Shown: positions 17,576 to 26,071 of the stretch, one piece after another
Numbering within the stretch: position 1 is the stretch's first letter
Layout of the letters: every line of letters begins with the position of its first letter
Assembly (NCBI GenBank): GCA_025936115.1
Contig: JAICTZ010000012.1
Span: 62,001-126,000, forward strand
DNA from: Polyangiaceae bacterium
Lineage (GTDB): Bacteria > Myxococcota_A > Polyangia > Polyangiales > Polyangiaceae
Direction of reading: 5' to 3'
DNA: 64,000 nucleotides
Translations under genes and position numbers: made by a program
The notes under the pieces: generated by a model
The model's input: only the letters and a program-made list of their open reading frames with translations
Database searches by the model: none
What the model was told of the DNA's origin: nothing

Positions 17576-19309
17576 TTGTGCATTTCTGCTCTGCTTATCG
17601 CGCGCGTCTCCTTCGCGAGGCGGCCGGCGAAGCTCCGCGCGTTATCTTCCCGCGCCTTGGCGTTCGAACGATTGCTCGAGCCGCTCCGCGCCGCGCGCGT
17701 CTTGCATCACGCCGGCGGCCTACTCGTCGTCGACAAGCCCCCGGGCATCCCGGTCCACGGCGGCGACGAGGCGCTCGGCGGCGATCTCGTGACGCGGCTC
17801 GGTGCTTGGCTGCGCGCCCAGGGCGAGAGCGACTACGTCGGCGTGCATCAGCGGCTCGACGAGGGCACGTCGGGCGTCCTCCTCTTCACGACCAGCCGCG
17901 AAAGAAACTCCGAGCTCGCGCGCGCGTCGAGTGAGCACGGACTCGAACGCCGTTATCTCGCGGCGGTGACGCTGCGCTCGCGCTCCTTCGCCGAGCGCTT
18001 GAGGCGCGGACGCGTGCGCCTCGAGCACCGGCTCGAAACCGTGGACGGCCGCTCGCGTGTCGTCGAATCCGGCGGCGTCGTCGCGAGCTCGCACGTGTCG
18101 CTCGTCGAGCGACACGGCGAACGCGCGCTCGTCGCGCTCGAGCCCGAAACGGGGCGAACGCACCAACTGCGGGTTCAACTCGCGCACGAGGGTGCTCCCG
18201 TCGGCGGCGACGCTCTGTACGGCGGCGATCCGGCGCCGCGCCTCTTGCTCCACGCGCTCGAGCTCGCGCTCGGCGGAGAGCGGTTTCGCGCGCCGGAGCC
18301 GCACGGTTTTTCAGCCTGGGTACGGGGCGAAGCTCCGCTGCTCCCCGAGCCGGCGGCGCTCGCGGCGCTGCTCGAAGACGCGGCTCTCTTGCGTGCGCCG
18401 CTCGCGAAGTTCACCGACGCGTATCGGCTCGTCAACGAGCTCGGTGACGGCTTGCCGGGCGTCACGATCGATCGCTACGGCGATTATGCGGTGCTCCAAG
18501 TCGCGTCGCCCGAAGCGGAAGCGCGCACGGCCGAGCTCGCGGCGTTGCTCGTCGAGCTCGGTGCGCGCGGCGTGTACTTGAAGCGCCGGCTGCGCGGCGA
18601 CGTGCGGCGCGCCGGCCCGGAGCGCACGCCGCCGCTGCCCATCGCGGGCGAGCCTGCGCCCGAAGATTTGACGGTGAACGAGCACGGCTTACGGTTGCAC
18701 GTCGCGCTCGGTGACGGTCTCTCGACGGGACTCTTCGTGGATCAGCGTGACAATCGCAGGCGCGTGCGCGAGCTCGCCCGCGGCAAGTGCGTGCTCAACC
18801 TCTTCTGTTATACGGCAAGCTTTTCGGTGGCCGCGGCGGCCGGGGGCGCGCGGCGCGTCGTGAGCGTCGATCAAGCGCGCCGCCCGCTCGCGATCGCGCG
18901 CGACAATTTTCGCGACAACGGGCTGCCCACCGAAGCGCACGCCTTCTTGCAAGCCGACGCGCTCGACTGGCTCGCGCGGGCAGGCCGCGGCAAGGAGCGC
19001 TTCGAGCTGATCGTGCTCGATCCGCCGAGCTTCGCGAGCTCGGCAGGTGGCGCGCCGTTCAGCGTCACCAAGGGCTACGGCCTGCTCGCCGAACGCGCAC
19101 TCGCAATCCTCGCGCCCGCCGGGCATCTTTTTGCCGTGACCAATCATCGCGGCACCTCGCTCGGCCGCCTGCGCCGCACGCTGCGCGAGGCCGCCGCGCG
19201 CGCCGGCGTGAACATCGCAAAGCTCAAGGATCTCGCGCCGGGACTCGATTGCCCCGACGGGCCCGACGGCCCCGCGCCGAGCAAGAGCGTGCTACTCACC
19301 CGAGCGTGA
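17576..19309 (+). CDS. Fused RNA-modifying enzyme: RluA-type pseudouridine synthase + RlmI-type methyltransferase
   Basis: A protein of about 577 residues with two enzymes in one chain. The N-terminal half (about 40-250) is an RluA-family pseudouridine synthase: VVDKPPGIPVH, the catalytic-Asp motif HQRLDEGTSGVLLF and GRTHQLRVQLAH..VGGDALYGG. The C-terminal half (about 275-577) is an RlmI/RlmK-like SAM-dependent RNA methyltransferase: YRLVNELGDGLPGVTIDRYGDYAVLQ, GLSTGLFVDQRDNRRRV, LNLFCYTASFSVAAAAGGA, and the DPPSFA motif for cytosine-C5-type chemistry. The PUA domain that normally begins RlmI is missing, with the synthase in its place. The start is uncertain: TTG at 17576 or TTG at 17657. Its stop overlaps rlmE as GTGA. 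Confidence 0.88.
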   Translation: MCISALLIARVSFARRPAKLRALSSRALAFERLLEPLRAARVLHHAGGLLVVDKPPGIPVHGGDEALGGDLVTRLGAWLRAQGESDYVGVHQRLDEGTSGVLLFTTSRERNSELARASSEHGLERRYLAAVTLRSRSFAERLRRGRVRLEHRLETVDGRSRVVESGGVVASSHVSLVERHGERALVALEPETGRTHQLRVQLAHEGAPVGGDALYGGDPAPRLLLHALELALGGERFRAPEPHGFSAWVRGEAPLLPEPAALAALLEDAALLRAPLAKFTDAYRLVNELGDGLPGVTIDRYGDYAVLQVASPEAEARTAELAALLVELGARGVYLKRRLRGDVRRAGPERTPPLPIAGEPAPEDLTVNEHGLRLHVALGDGLSTGLFVDQRDNRRRVRELARGKCVLNLFCYTASFSVAAAAGGARRVVSVDQARRPLAIARDNFRDNGLPTEAHAFLQADALDWLARAGRGKERFELIVLDPPSFASSAGGAPFSVTKGYGLLAERALAILAPAGHLFAVTNHRGTSLGRLRRTLREAAARAGVNIAKLKDLAPGLDCPDGPDGPAPSKSVLLTRA

Positions 19310-19899
19310 AACATAACCCCTACGCGCGTCCCGACGCCCGCACGCGAGCGGCCAAGGCGCAGGGGTATCCGGCGCGCAGCGTGTTCAAGCTCGAGGAGAT
19401 CGATCGGCGCGTGAAGCTCTTCGCGCCGGGGCAGCGCGTGCTCGATCTCGGTGCAGCCCCCGGCTCGTGGTCGCTTTACGCGGCGGGCCGCGTCGGCGAG
19501 CGCGGCGCCGTGCTCGCGATCGATCGCCAGCCGATTGCGCAGGCGTTTCCTCCCAACGTGCGCGTCGTCGAAGGCGATGCGCTCACGCTCGAAACGGCAG
19601 AGCTTTCGGCGTTTGCCCCTTACGAGGTCGTTTTGAGCGACATGGCGCCGAACACGTCCGGCTTGAAGGGCGCCGATCAGGCCCGGAGCTTCGAGCTGTT
19701 CATGCGCGCCGTGGACGTCGCTCGGCGGCTCGGCGGCGCCGGGTCCCATTTCGTCGGCAAGCTGTTCATGAGCTCCGACTTCGAGGCGGCACGCGCGGCG
19801 CTCACGAGCGCTTATGAAAAGTGTCAGGTGATTCGTCCCGAAGGGACGCGCAGCAGAAGCTCCGAGGTGTTCCTGGTGGGTCTCCGGCGTCGGGCGTGA
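19306..19899 (+). CDS. rlmE: 23S rRNA 2'-O-ribose methyltransferase RlmE (FtsJ/RrmJ)
   Basis: A 197-residue SAM-dependent methyltransferase of the FtsJ family. In E. coli it modifies U2552 of 23S rRNA late in 50S assembly. SAM-binding motif: VLDLGAAPGSWSLYA. The K-D-K-E catalytic tetrad is present: Lys in RSVFKLEEID, Asp in LSDMAPNTSG, Lys in HFVGKLFMSSDF, and Glu in RSRSSEVFLVG. The GTG start at 19306 overlaps the TGA of the preceding fusion gene, so the two RNA-modifying proteins are probably made together. The length fits the family (about 200). Confidence 0.94.
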   Translation: MKHNPYARPDARTRAAKAQGYPARSVFKLEEIDRRVKLFAPGQRVLDLGAAPGSWSLYAAGRVGERGAVLAIDRQPIAQAFPPNVRVVEGDALTLETAELSAFAPYEVVLSDMAPNTSGLKGADQARSFELFMRAVDVARRLGGAGSHFVGKLFMSSDFEAARAALTSAYEKCQVIRPEGTRSRSSEVFLVGLRRRA

Positions 19900-19927
19900 T
19901 CGGCGAACCTTTGCTAAGCTCGATCTC

Positions 19928-20506
19928 GTGCCGACGAACAAGCTCTGGATCGAGCACACCGAGCGTGCCGCCTGGCAGTCCGTCGACGCACTGCGGGAGA
20001 AGCTCGCGCTCGCCGAACAACGGCAGCAGCGTCTAGCTCCGCCGGTCGAGGGCTGGCGCGAGCTCTTCGACGCGCTCGACAACGCGAAGCAAGAGCACGC
20101 GCTCCCCGGCGAGACCTACGCGGCGATGCTCCGTTCATTGCTCGAGCGCGTCGCGTCCGCAGAGAGCCGCGTGCGCGAGCTCGAGCGGGCAGGACTCGCG
20201 GCTCCCATCACCGTGTCGGTCGAAGCGGCGCGTGCACCTTCGCCCGTGGTGACGCACGCTCTCGCCGACGACGAGGACGCGAACGAGGACGACCGCTCGT
20301 CCGGTGAAGCGCGCCTGTCTCGCGAGATCCACGCGCGCTACCAGCGGCTCGTGCGCGAGCGTGAACGCGACGCGCCAGGACTGCTCGCGGACGTCGAGGA
20401 GCGTCTCGCCGAGTTGCCCGATCTCGATCCGGGTGAGCTGGCCGACGCCGCCGCCGATCTCGGCGCCTTGGCGTTGCTCTTGGGACGCCGCCCGCATCAG
20501 CCGTAG
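19928..20506 (+). CDS. Hypothetical protein with N-terminal coiled coil
   Basis: A 192-residue acidic, soluble protein. Residues 15-35 and 60-90 have heptad-like Leu/Ala spacing (VDALREKLALAEQRQQRL; AAMLRSLLERVASAESRVRELE), suggesting coiled coils. A Pro/Ala and acidic linker precedes a helical C-terminus. No catalytic motif or membrane segment is seen. The GTG start is 28 bases after rlmE in the same direction, so it may be the last gene of the RNA-modification operon. Its function is not known. Confidence 0.65.
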   Translation: MPTNKLWIEHTERAAWQSVDALREKLALAEQRQQRLAPPVEGWRELFDALDNAKQEHALPGETYAAMLRSLLERVASAESRVRELERAGLAAPITVSVEAARAPSPVVTHALADDEDANEDDRSSGEARLSREIHARYQRLVRERERDAPGLLADVEERLAELPDLDPGELADAAADLGALALLLGRRPHQP

Positions 20507-20564
20507 TCGTCGAAGAGCGCCGAAAAGTTGGTCCGGCCCGTTGGCCTGTGGCTAGCAGAAGAGG

Positions 20565-22217
20565 TTGGCGGCGTTTTGCGGAAAGCGGTTCGGTGAGTTC
20601 GCTCGCTCGACGGGCGTGCTGCTTGCTGGGTTGAGCTTGGTATTGGCGTGCTCGGGCAGCGAGTTCGAGCTCGTGTCGCCGGGCCGTGCGTCGGTGACGC
20701 GGGCGAGCATGGCGCTCTTGGCGGCTGTTTCGAAGCCGGAGTCGGGCGCCGAGGGGCGCGCGGCGACCGCAATATTGGGCGAGCCGCGCGGTGAGACGGC
20801 ACCGTCCGGCGCGGCGGCGGAGCCGGACACGGACTTGACGGCGCCGAACGCGCCGAACGCGCCGAACGCGCCGGCAGCGGAGCCGAACGTGCCGCGGACG
20901 GAGCCGAACGACGCGCCCGCGGAGCCGTTCACTCCGCGCGAGCTCGTTGCGACTGCGCGTGAAGTCATCGTCTACGCGTCGCCCACGCGCAGCGCGAAGA
21001 AGCTCGGCTACCTGCGGCTCGGCGCGCGTGTGCAGCGCGCAGCGCTGCCGGCAAGCCACGACGGTTGCTCGCAGGGTTTCTACCGTATCGCGCCGGAAGG
21101 CTACGTCTGCGTCGGCAACGCCGCGAGCCTCGACGAGCGGCAGCCGCTCGCCGAGCTCGCGCGCACACGGCCGGATCGCGAAGCGGCTTTGCCGTACGTT
21201 TACGGCCACTCCAAAGCCGAACCGCCGCCGCTCTACACGCACCTGCCGAACGCGGCCGAAACCTTCGCTGCCGAGGGCAAAGCGTCACGCGCGGCCACCG
21301 GGTTCGGCGATCTCGCGCCGCGCCCCTTACCGGCGGCACTCGAGAATGGCGGTTCCTTGCCGATGCCGTTCGGCTACGCGCGCGCGCCGAGCAGCGAGAC
21401 GCCGCGCGCGCTTCCGAACAGCGCCTTCGCGTTGCTCGACAGCGTCGAGCACGACGGGCGCCGCTTCGGCATCACGACGGATCTCGAGCTCGTACCGCTC
21501 GATCGCTTGACGCGCATCGAGCCGAGCGCGTTCCACGGCGTCGTGCTCGACGAGACCACGACGTTGCCGCTCGTCTTCGTCCGTGGGCGCCGTGCGCTGC
21601 TCTTCGCGGGCAGCCCCGAGCACGGCTTTCGTCCCGCGCGCACCCTCGCGTATCGCGAAGCCGTTTCGCTGGGTGCGCGCAGCGCCACCGTCGCCGGCCA
21701 GCGCTTTCTCCAAACGCGAACGGGCGAGTGGCTCGCCGATCTCGAGCTCGTGCGGGTCGAGGCGCACCCGCGACCGCCCGCCGTGCACGGCGATCGCACG
21801 TGGATCCACGTCTCGATCGGCGACCAGACCCTCGTCGCCTACGCGGGCGAGCGGCCCGTTTACGCGACGCTCGTCTCGACCGGCCGCGACGGGCTCGGCG
21901 ATCCGGAGACGACACATTCGACGCCGCGCGGAGAATTCGTGATTCACACGAAGCACGTCTCGGCCACGATGAACGGCGACGAGGTAGGCGACGAGTTCGA
22001 CCTGCGGGACGTGCCGTACGTCGAGTATTTCACGCAAGGCTTCGCCTTTCACGCGGCGTATTGGCACGACGCGTTCGGCACGCCGCACAGCCACGGCTGC
22101 GTGAACCTGTCGCCGCTCGACGCCCGCTGGCTATTTCACTTCACCGAACCAGCCGTACCGCAGGGCTGGCACGGCGCTTTTTCGCGCGAAGGCAGCTACG
22201 TGTCGATCACGCCGTGA
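20565..22217 (+). CDS. L,D-transpeptidase (YkuD domain) lipoprotein
   Basis: A protein of about 550 residues with a lipoprotein signal ending LSLVLAC (Cys about residue 29). A low-complexity Pro/Ala/Glu linker (about 60-130) follows, then a central region with an SH3-like opening (IVYASPTRSAKKLGYLRLGARVQR). The C-terminal YkuD catalytic domain (about 400-550) has WIHVSIGDQTLVAYAGERPVYATLVSTG, STPRGEF and the active-site motif HSHGCVNLSPLDARWLF, with Cys as nucleophile. These enzymes make 3-3 peptidoglycan cross-links or attach proteins to the wall. The TTG at 20565 gives a positively charged leader (KRFGEFAR). A GTG at 20616 is the alternative start. It converges with and overlaps the next gene by 11 bases. 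Confidence 0.88.
   Translation: MAAFCGKRFGEFARSTGVLLAGLSLVLACSGSEFELVSPGRASVTRASMALLAAVSKPESGAEGRAATAILGEPRGETAPSGAAAEPDTDLTAPNAPNAPNAPAAEPNVPRTEPNDAPAEPFTPRELVATAREVIVYASPTRSAKKLGYLRLGARVQRAALPASHDGCSQGFYRIAPEGYVCVGNAASLDERQPLAELARTRPDREAALPYVYGHSKAEPPPLYTHLPNAAETFAAEGKASRAATGFGDLAPRPLPAALENGGSLPMPFGYARAPSSETPRALPNSAFALLDSVEHDGRRFGITTDLELVPLDRLTRIEPSAFHGVVLDETTTLPLVFVRGRRALLFAGSPEHGFRPARTLAYREAVSLGARSATVAGQRFLQTRTGEWLADLELVRVEAHPRPPAVHGDRTWIHVSIGDQTLVAYAGERPVYATLVSTGRDGLGDPETTHSTPRGEFVIHTKHVSATMNGDEVGDEFDLRDVPYVEYFTQGFAFHAAYWHDAFGTPHSHGCVNLSPLDARWLFHFTEPAVPQGWHGAFSREGSYVSITP
20841..20867 (+). repeat. Short tandem repeat, 9 bp x 3
   Basis: Three perfect copies of GCGCCGAAC within the L,D-transpeptidase gene, coding for repeated Ala-Pro-Asn in its linker. 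Such repeats can change in copy number by slippage without shifting the frame. Confidence 0.8.
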
Positions 22218-23781
22218 GCACGCCGCGCGCGCGCTCGACGATGCTCCCTTTGGTTTGCCCACGCAGCCGCTCGAGCGCCCACAGCACGGGGTAGGCGGCG
22301 CCTCCGTCGGGCGTGACGAGCTCGAAGCGCAGCGGTCCGAGCGGCACGTCCGTGTTCTCGCTCCAGCGCGCGCCTCCGTTGAGGCACAAGACTTCGCCCA
22401 CGTAGGCGCCGGTGAGCACGGCCGCACGGCGCGCCCAGCCGCCGCTTGCTTCGGCGACGGAGGCGCTCGTCGCGAGCAAGGCGAGGTACTGATCCACGGC
22501 GCCGAGACTCGCGATCGAGCGATCGAGCGGGACACGCGCGACGCGCGCCGCCCACGTCCCGAGCACGGAGCCGGGCACGACGCGCCCGATCCGGTGAAAC
22601 AGCGCGAACGGCGGCCAAGGCTCCGGGGCCCACGCCGACGGCGGGTCGACGGGTCGCCGCACGTCCGAGCTACTGAGCCCCGGCTTCGTGCCGCCGGCGC
22701 TCAGGTGCACCGCGCGGCCCTCCGTGAGGGCGAGGTGGACGGCGCGCCACGGCTGAAAGCTCTCGCCACGCGGCCGTTCGATCGTCGCCATGTCGGGCTC
22801 CGCGAGTCGGCCGAGCCACCTGCCGCCCGCGGCACGGCGCACGCACTCGCCGACGTAGGCGCTGAGCAAGACCGAAAGCGCGTAGCGCGGCGCGCGCTGT
22901 GGGCGCCGCGCGAAGAGCGCGAGGGCGGCGTCGAGTCTCGCGAGGCTGCCGAGCGAGAGATCGTAGGCAGGGAAATGACAGACAATCGGCGAGCTCGCGA
23001 GGAAGTCCGCGGCTTGCTCCGCGACGGCTTCGAATTCGGGCATGCGCCGCGCGACGAGCTGATCGAGTCGCAGGCCCGCCTGCTTCTCGAGCGCTGAAAG
23101 CGCGGCTTCGACGCGGCCCGAAGCGAGATCGAGCTCGACCGGGTCCCAGATACCTCGCGCCGTGACGCTCGGCGGCTCGGGTTCGAAGCGAGGCAGCTCG
23201 GCCGACGAAGGCTCGCTCGGTGGTGGCGCCGGATCGGTCGGTAACTCCGAGCGGGGCGGCTCGAGCGTACCGAGATCGGCAGTCCTGGGCCGGACGGGCG
23301 CATGCACGACGAGCGGCGGCACGCGCGGCGTTTCGAGCCTGAGGGGACGCCCTGACGGAGGACCTGACACCATGCGCGTCGAGACCGTGAGCGGTGGGCG
23401 CGCCGCGCGAATGGAGCGTGGCATCGGCGCCGGTGCCGGTACCGTCGGCAGGCGCGCTCCGTGCGGATCGAGACTACCCGCGAGCGTGGGCGCGTGCGCG
23501 ATGTCGAGCACCGGCGGCGGCCGAACCGAGCTGAGGTAGCTTTGCGCTTCGGGAAAATCCGGTGCTTCGGCGAGCACGTCTTGCATGCGCTCGGTGATGG
23601 CGACGGCGTCGAGGCGGCCGCGTTGCGCGAGCAGGCGCGTCGTCAGGTAGGCGACGCCGGGTCCGAGCGCACGCACGCCGCCGAGCCCCACGAGCTTGTG
23701 CTGGGCCTCGTCAAAGCGCCCCTCGTTGAGACAGGCTTCCACCTCGCGCAGGCGAGGGTCGTCTAGCGGCCCACCAGCCAT
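22207..23781 (-). CDS. Hypothetical protein with TPR-like N-terminus and an internal repeat
   Basis: A 524-residue soluble protein. Residues 1-70 look helical and TPR-like (REVEACLNEGRFDEAQHKLVGLG). Residues 85-210 are Pro-rich. The C-terminal half contains two similar stretches, LSAYVGECVRRAAGGRWLG and LTGAYVGEVLCLNGGARWSE, each followed by a segment on an input such as RGESFQPW or GPLRFEL. This suggests a duplicated domain. I do not recognise the family. The ATG at 23781 (MAGGPLDDPRLRE) is chosen because the upstream extension has poor coding signal. It lies 226 bases downstream of the kinase gene, in the same direction. Confidence 0.7.
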   Translation of the reverse strand: MAGGPLDDPRLREVEACLNEGRFDEAQHKLVGLGGVRALGPGVAYLTTRLLAQRGRLDAVAITERMQDVLAEAPDFPEAQSYLSSVRPPPVLDIAHAPTLAGSLDPHGARLPTVPAPAPMPRSIRAARPPLTVSTRMVSGPPSGRPLRLETPRVPPLVVHAPVRPRTADLGTLEPPRSELPTDPAPPPSEPSSAELPRFEPEPPSVTARGIWDPVELDLASGRVEAALSALEKQAGLRLDQLVARRMPEFEAVAEQAADFLASSPIVCHFPAYDLSLGSLARLDAALALFARRPQRAPRYALSVLLSAYVGECVRRAAGGRWLGRLAEPDMATIERPRGESFQPWRAVHLALTEGRAVHLSAGGTKPGLSSSDVRRPVDPPSAWAPEPWPPFALFHRIGRVVPGSVLGTWAARVARVPLDRSIASLGAVDQYLALLATSASVAEASGGWARRAAVLTGAYVGEVLCLNGGARWSENTDVPLGPLRFELVTPDGGAAYPVLWALERLRGQTKGSIVERARGVLTA

Positions 23782-24007
23782 GCACGCAATTCGTCGAGTT
23801 CGGCCGTGTTGGCAGGAAAGATCACGATACGGAGCGACTCTGGCGCACGTTAGTACCTCGAACGTATTGTGCTCCGAGAACCGAGTCACGGGTACCTACA
23901 TCGCGCAGCCGATGAAATCGCGAAACGGGGGTGGGCTCAGCAGCACCGATGTAGGCGGCGGTGTGTTGGAAGTCGAGGCGTGCCCGGCAAGCGGCAGGGC
24001 GTGAGCG

Positions 24008-26071
24008 TCAGAGATCGGCCACGCAGCGAAAGCCGATGCCGTAGCTCAACGCCGCGGGATCCTGAGCGTAACGAAATGACGGTCTGAGCCAGCTCGCGAA
24101 GCTGCCGTTCCAGGCGCCGCCGCGGATGACTTTCTTGTCGCCGCTCTCGGGGCCTTTGGGGTTCGTTTGCGCGTCCGGGGTGTAGGGCGCGTACCAATCG
24201 GACACCCACTCCCAAACGTTGCCCGCCACGTCGTACGGGCCGAAGCGCGAGCGGCCGGCTTCGAACTTCCCGACGGGCGCGGTCGTCGCGTACCCGTCGT
24301 CGGCGGGGTAGAGCGCCGGCAAGGTCACGCCGTGCTTTTGGCCCCAAGCCACGCATTCGCTGCCGCACGCGTTCACGTGCTTGGGAGTCGGCGCTTCGTC
24401 ACCCCACGGGTAGATGCGACCGTCGGGACCCCGCGTGGCGTACTCCCATTCGGCTTCGGTCGGCAGGCGTTTGCCTTGCGCCTTGCAGTAGGTCTCCGCC
24501 ATCGCAAAGCTCACACAGTTGATCGGATGGTCGTCGAGCTCCGGTTTGCCGAACGTGCAGAGCGGCGAATAGAGCTTGCGATCCGCGGGCGTGATCTTCG
24601 GCCACTCGACTTCGTTCGAGGGGCGGCGGCATTTGCCGATGTCGGAGCAGGCTTTGTATTCCTTCGCCGTGGTCTCGTAGAGGTCCATGCAGAAGGCGTT
24701 CACGCTCACGTTATGCGACGGCTTTTCGTTGTCGGCGGCGTCCTTGGTGTCGGAGCCCTGGAAGTATTGGCCGGCGGGAATCTTGGCGCTGCGTTCGGGG
24801 CAGGTCGGGTCGGGCGCGGCCGCGCTCGGCGCTGGTGCGGCGCTCGCGAGGACGGGAGCAGGGGCGCTCGCCATCGAGGCGGCCGCAGTCGGCTTTTGGG
24901 GTGCGGGCTTGTTACGCAGCGCGAGCGCGGCCGCCGCGGCGAGGCCGAGCGCAGCCACGCCAGCGACGACGATGCCGATTTTCGACTTGGTTTCGACAGG
25001 GCGCGGGCCGGTCGTGGCGGTGCCGCCCTCGGTCGTGCTCGGGCCCGTGCGCACCGGAGCCGTCGCGGGCGCGAGTTCCGTCGGCGCCGTGTGCGGGCGC
25101 ACCGACGACCGCAAGGTGCGCGCCGCGGTGGTCGTGGTGCCGAGCGCGCGTTCGAAGGCGGCCCAAAATTCGGCGGCGCGCGCGTAGCGTTCCTCGGGTC
25201 GCACCGCGAGCGCCCGCGCGAACACGCTTTCGACGGCGTCCGGCACCGCCAGCCCGAGCGTGCGTGGCGTCGGACGGCGCGTGGGATTGCCCGCCGCAAA
25301 CCCGAGCTGCACGAGGTCGTCGCCCTCGAGGGGCGGCTTGCCCGTGAGCATCTCCACCGCGACGAGCGCGAGCGCGAACACGTCCGTCCACGGTCCGGTC
25401 GCGCCGTAGGAACGGCTGAATTGCTCGGGCGCGCCGTACTGCGGCGTGAAGGACGTGACGCCCATCCCCGTCTTGGCGAGCGCGGCTTTGAGCTCGGTGT
25501 CGTCGCTCATCATCTTGGCGACGCCGAAATCCAAGACTTTGACGGCCGCGGCCGGGTTGCGTTCACCGTTGCCGAGCACGAACAGATTCGGCGGCTTGAT
25601 GTCGCGGTGGGCGATGCCTTTGCCATGGGCTACGTCGAGCGCTGCGGCGACCTGACCGAGTAGGCCGAGCACCTCCGCGAGCGTCCACGGCGCGAGCCCC
25701 GCGCGCTTCTCGCGTTCGAGTAGCTCGTCGAGCGCGAAGCCCTCGAGCCACTCGAGGACCATGTACGGCATCCACTGCCCGTCGAGCGAGGTGTACGTGC
25801 CGACGTCGCGCGCTTGCACGATGGCCGCCGTATGGCTCGAGAGCTCGGTGAGGAGCGCGCCTTCTTGAATGAAGGCTTGCTGAAAATGAGCGCGCTGGTC
25901 GACGGGCGCCGACGAGAGCCCGTTGAAGAACTTGATCGCGACCGGCTTGTTCCAGATCGTGTGGACGGCGCGATAGACGAGCGCGAAGCCGCCTTCACCG
26001 ACGAGCTTCTCGATGCGGTACTTCTCGGCGACGAGCGTGCCGACGATACGAAGGGGATCACGAGCGCTCAT
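24008..26071 (-). CDS. Ser/Thr protein kinase fused to a formylglycine-generating-enzyme-like domain
   Basis: A 687-residue transmembrane kinase. The Hanks-type kinase domain (about 15-290) has a glycine loop GEGGFALVYRA, Lys in PVAIKFF, the catalytic loop IAHRDIKPPNLF (about 157) and DFG in KVLDFGVAK (about 178), so it looks active. A Thr/Pro-rich juxtamembrane linker and one membrane segment (IGIVVAGVAALGLAAAAALAL, about 365) follow. After an Ala/Pro linker there is an extracytoplasmic FGE/SUMF1-like domain (about 425-687: PTEAEWEYATRG, YDVAGNVWEWVSDW, VIRGGAWNGSF, GFRCVADL). The two cysteines that do catalysis in true formylglycine-generating enzymes (in the stretch after RGGxW) are absent, so a sensor or binding role is likelier. 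The start ATG at 26071 lies inside the 3' end of the HvfC-like gene (14-base overlap). Confidence 0.9.
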   Translation of the reverse strand: MSARDPLRIVGTLVAEKYRIEKLVGEGGFALVYRAVHTIWNKPVAIKFFNGLSSAPVDQRAHFQQAFIQEGALLTELSSHTAAIVQARDVGTYTSLDGQWMPYMVLEWLEGFALDELLEREKRAGLAPWTLAEVLGLLGQVAAALDVAHGKGIAHRDIKPPNLFVLGNGERNPAAAVKVLDFGVAKMMSDDTELKAALAKTGMGVTSFTPQYGAPEQFSRSYGATGPWTDVFALALVAVEMLTGKPPLEGDDLVQLGFAAGNPTRRPTPRTLGLAVPDAVESVFARALAVRPEERYARAAEFWAAFERALGTTTTAARTLRSSVRPHTAPTELAPATAPVRTGPSTTEGGTATTGPRPVETKSKIGIVVAGVAALGLAAAAALALRNKPAPQKPTAAASMASAPAPVLASAAPAPSAAAPDPTCPERSAKIPAGQYFQGSDTKDAADNEKPSHNVSVNAFCMDLYETTAKEYKACSDIGKCRRPSNEVEWPKITPADRKLYSPLCTFGKPELDDHPINCVSFAMAETYCKAQGKRLPTEAEWEYATRGPDGRIYPWGDEAPTPKHVNACGSECVAWGQKHGVTLPALYPADDGYATTAPVGKFEAGRSRFGPYDVAGNVWEWVSDWYAPYTPDAQTNPKGPESGDKKVIRGGAWNGSFASWLRPSFRYAQDPAALSYGIGFRCVADL

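Noticed and set aside
24008-24800. True formylglycine-generating enzyme
   Set aside because: The domain lacks the cysteine pair needed for catalysis and no sulfatase gene is nearby.
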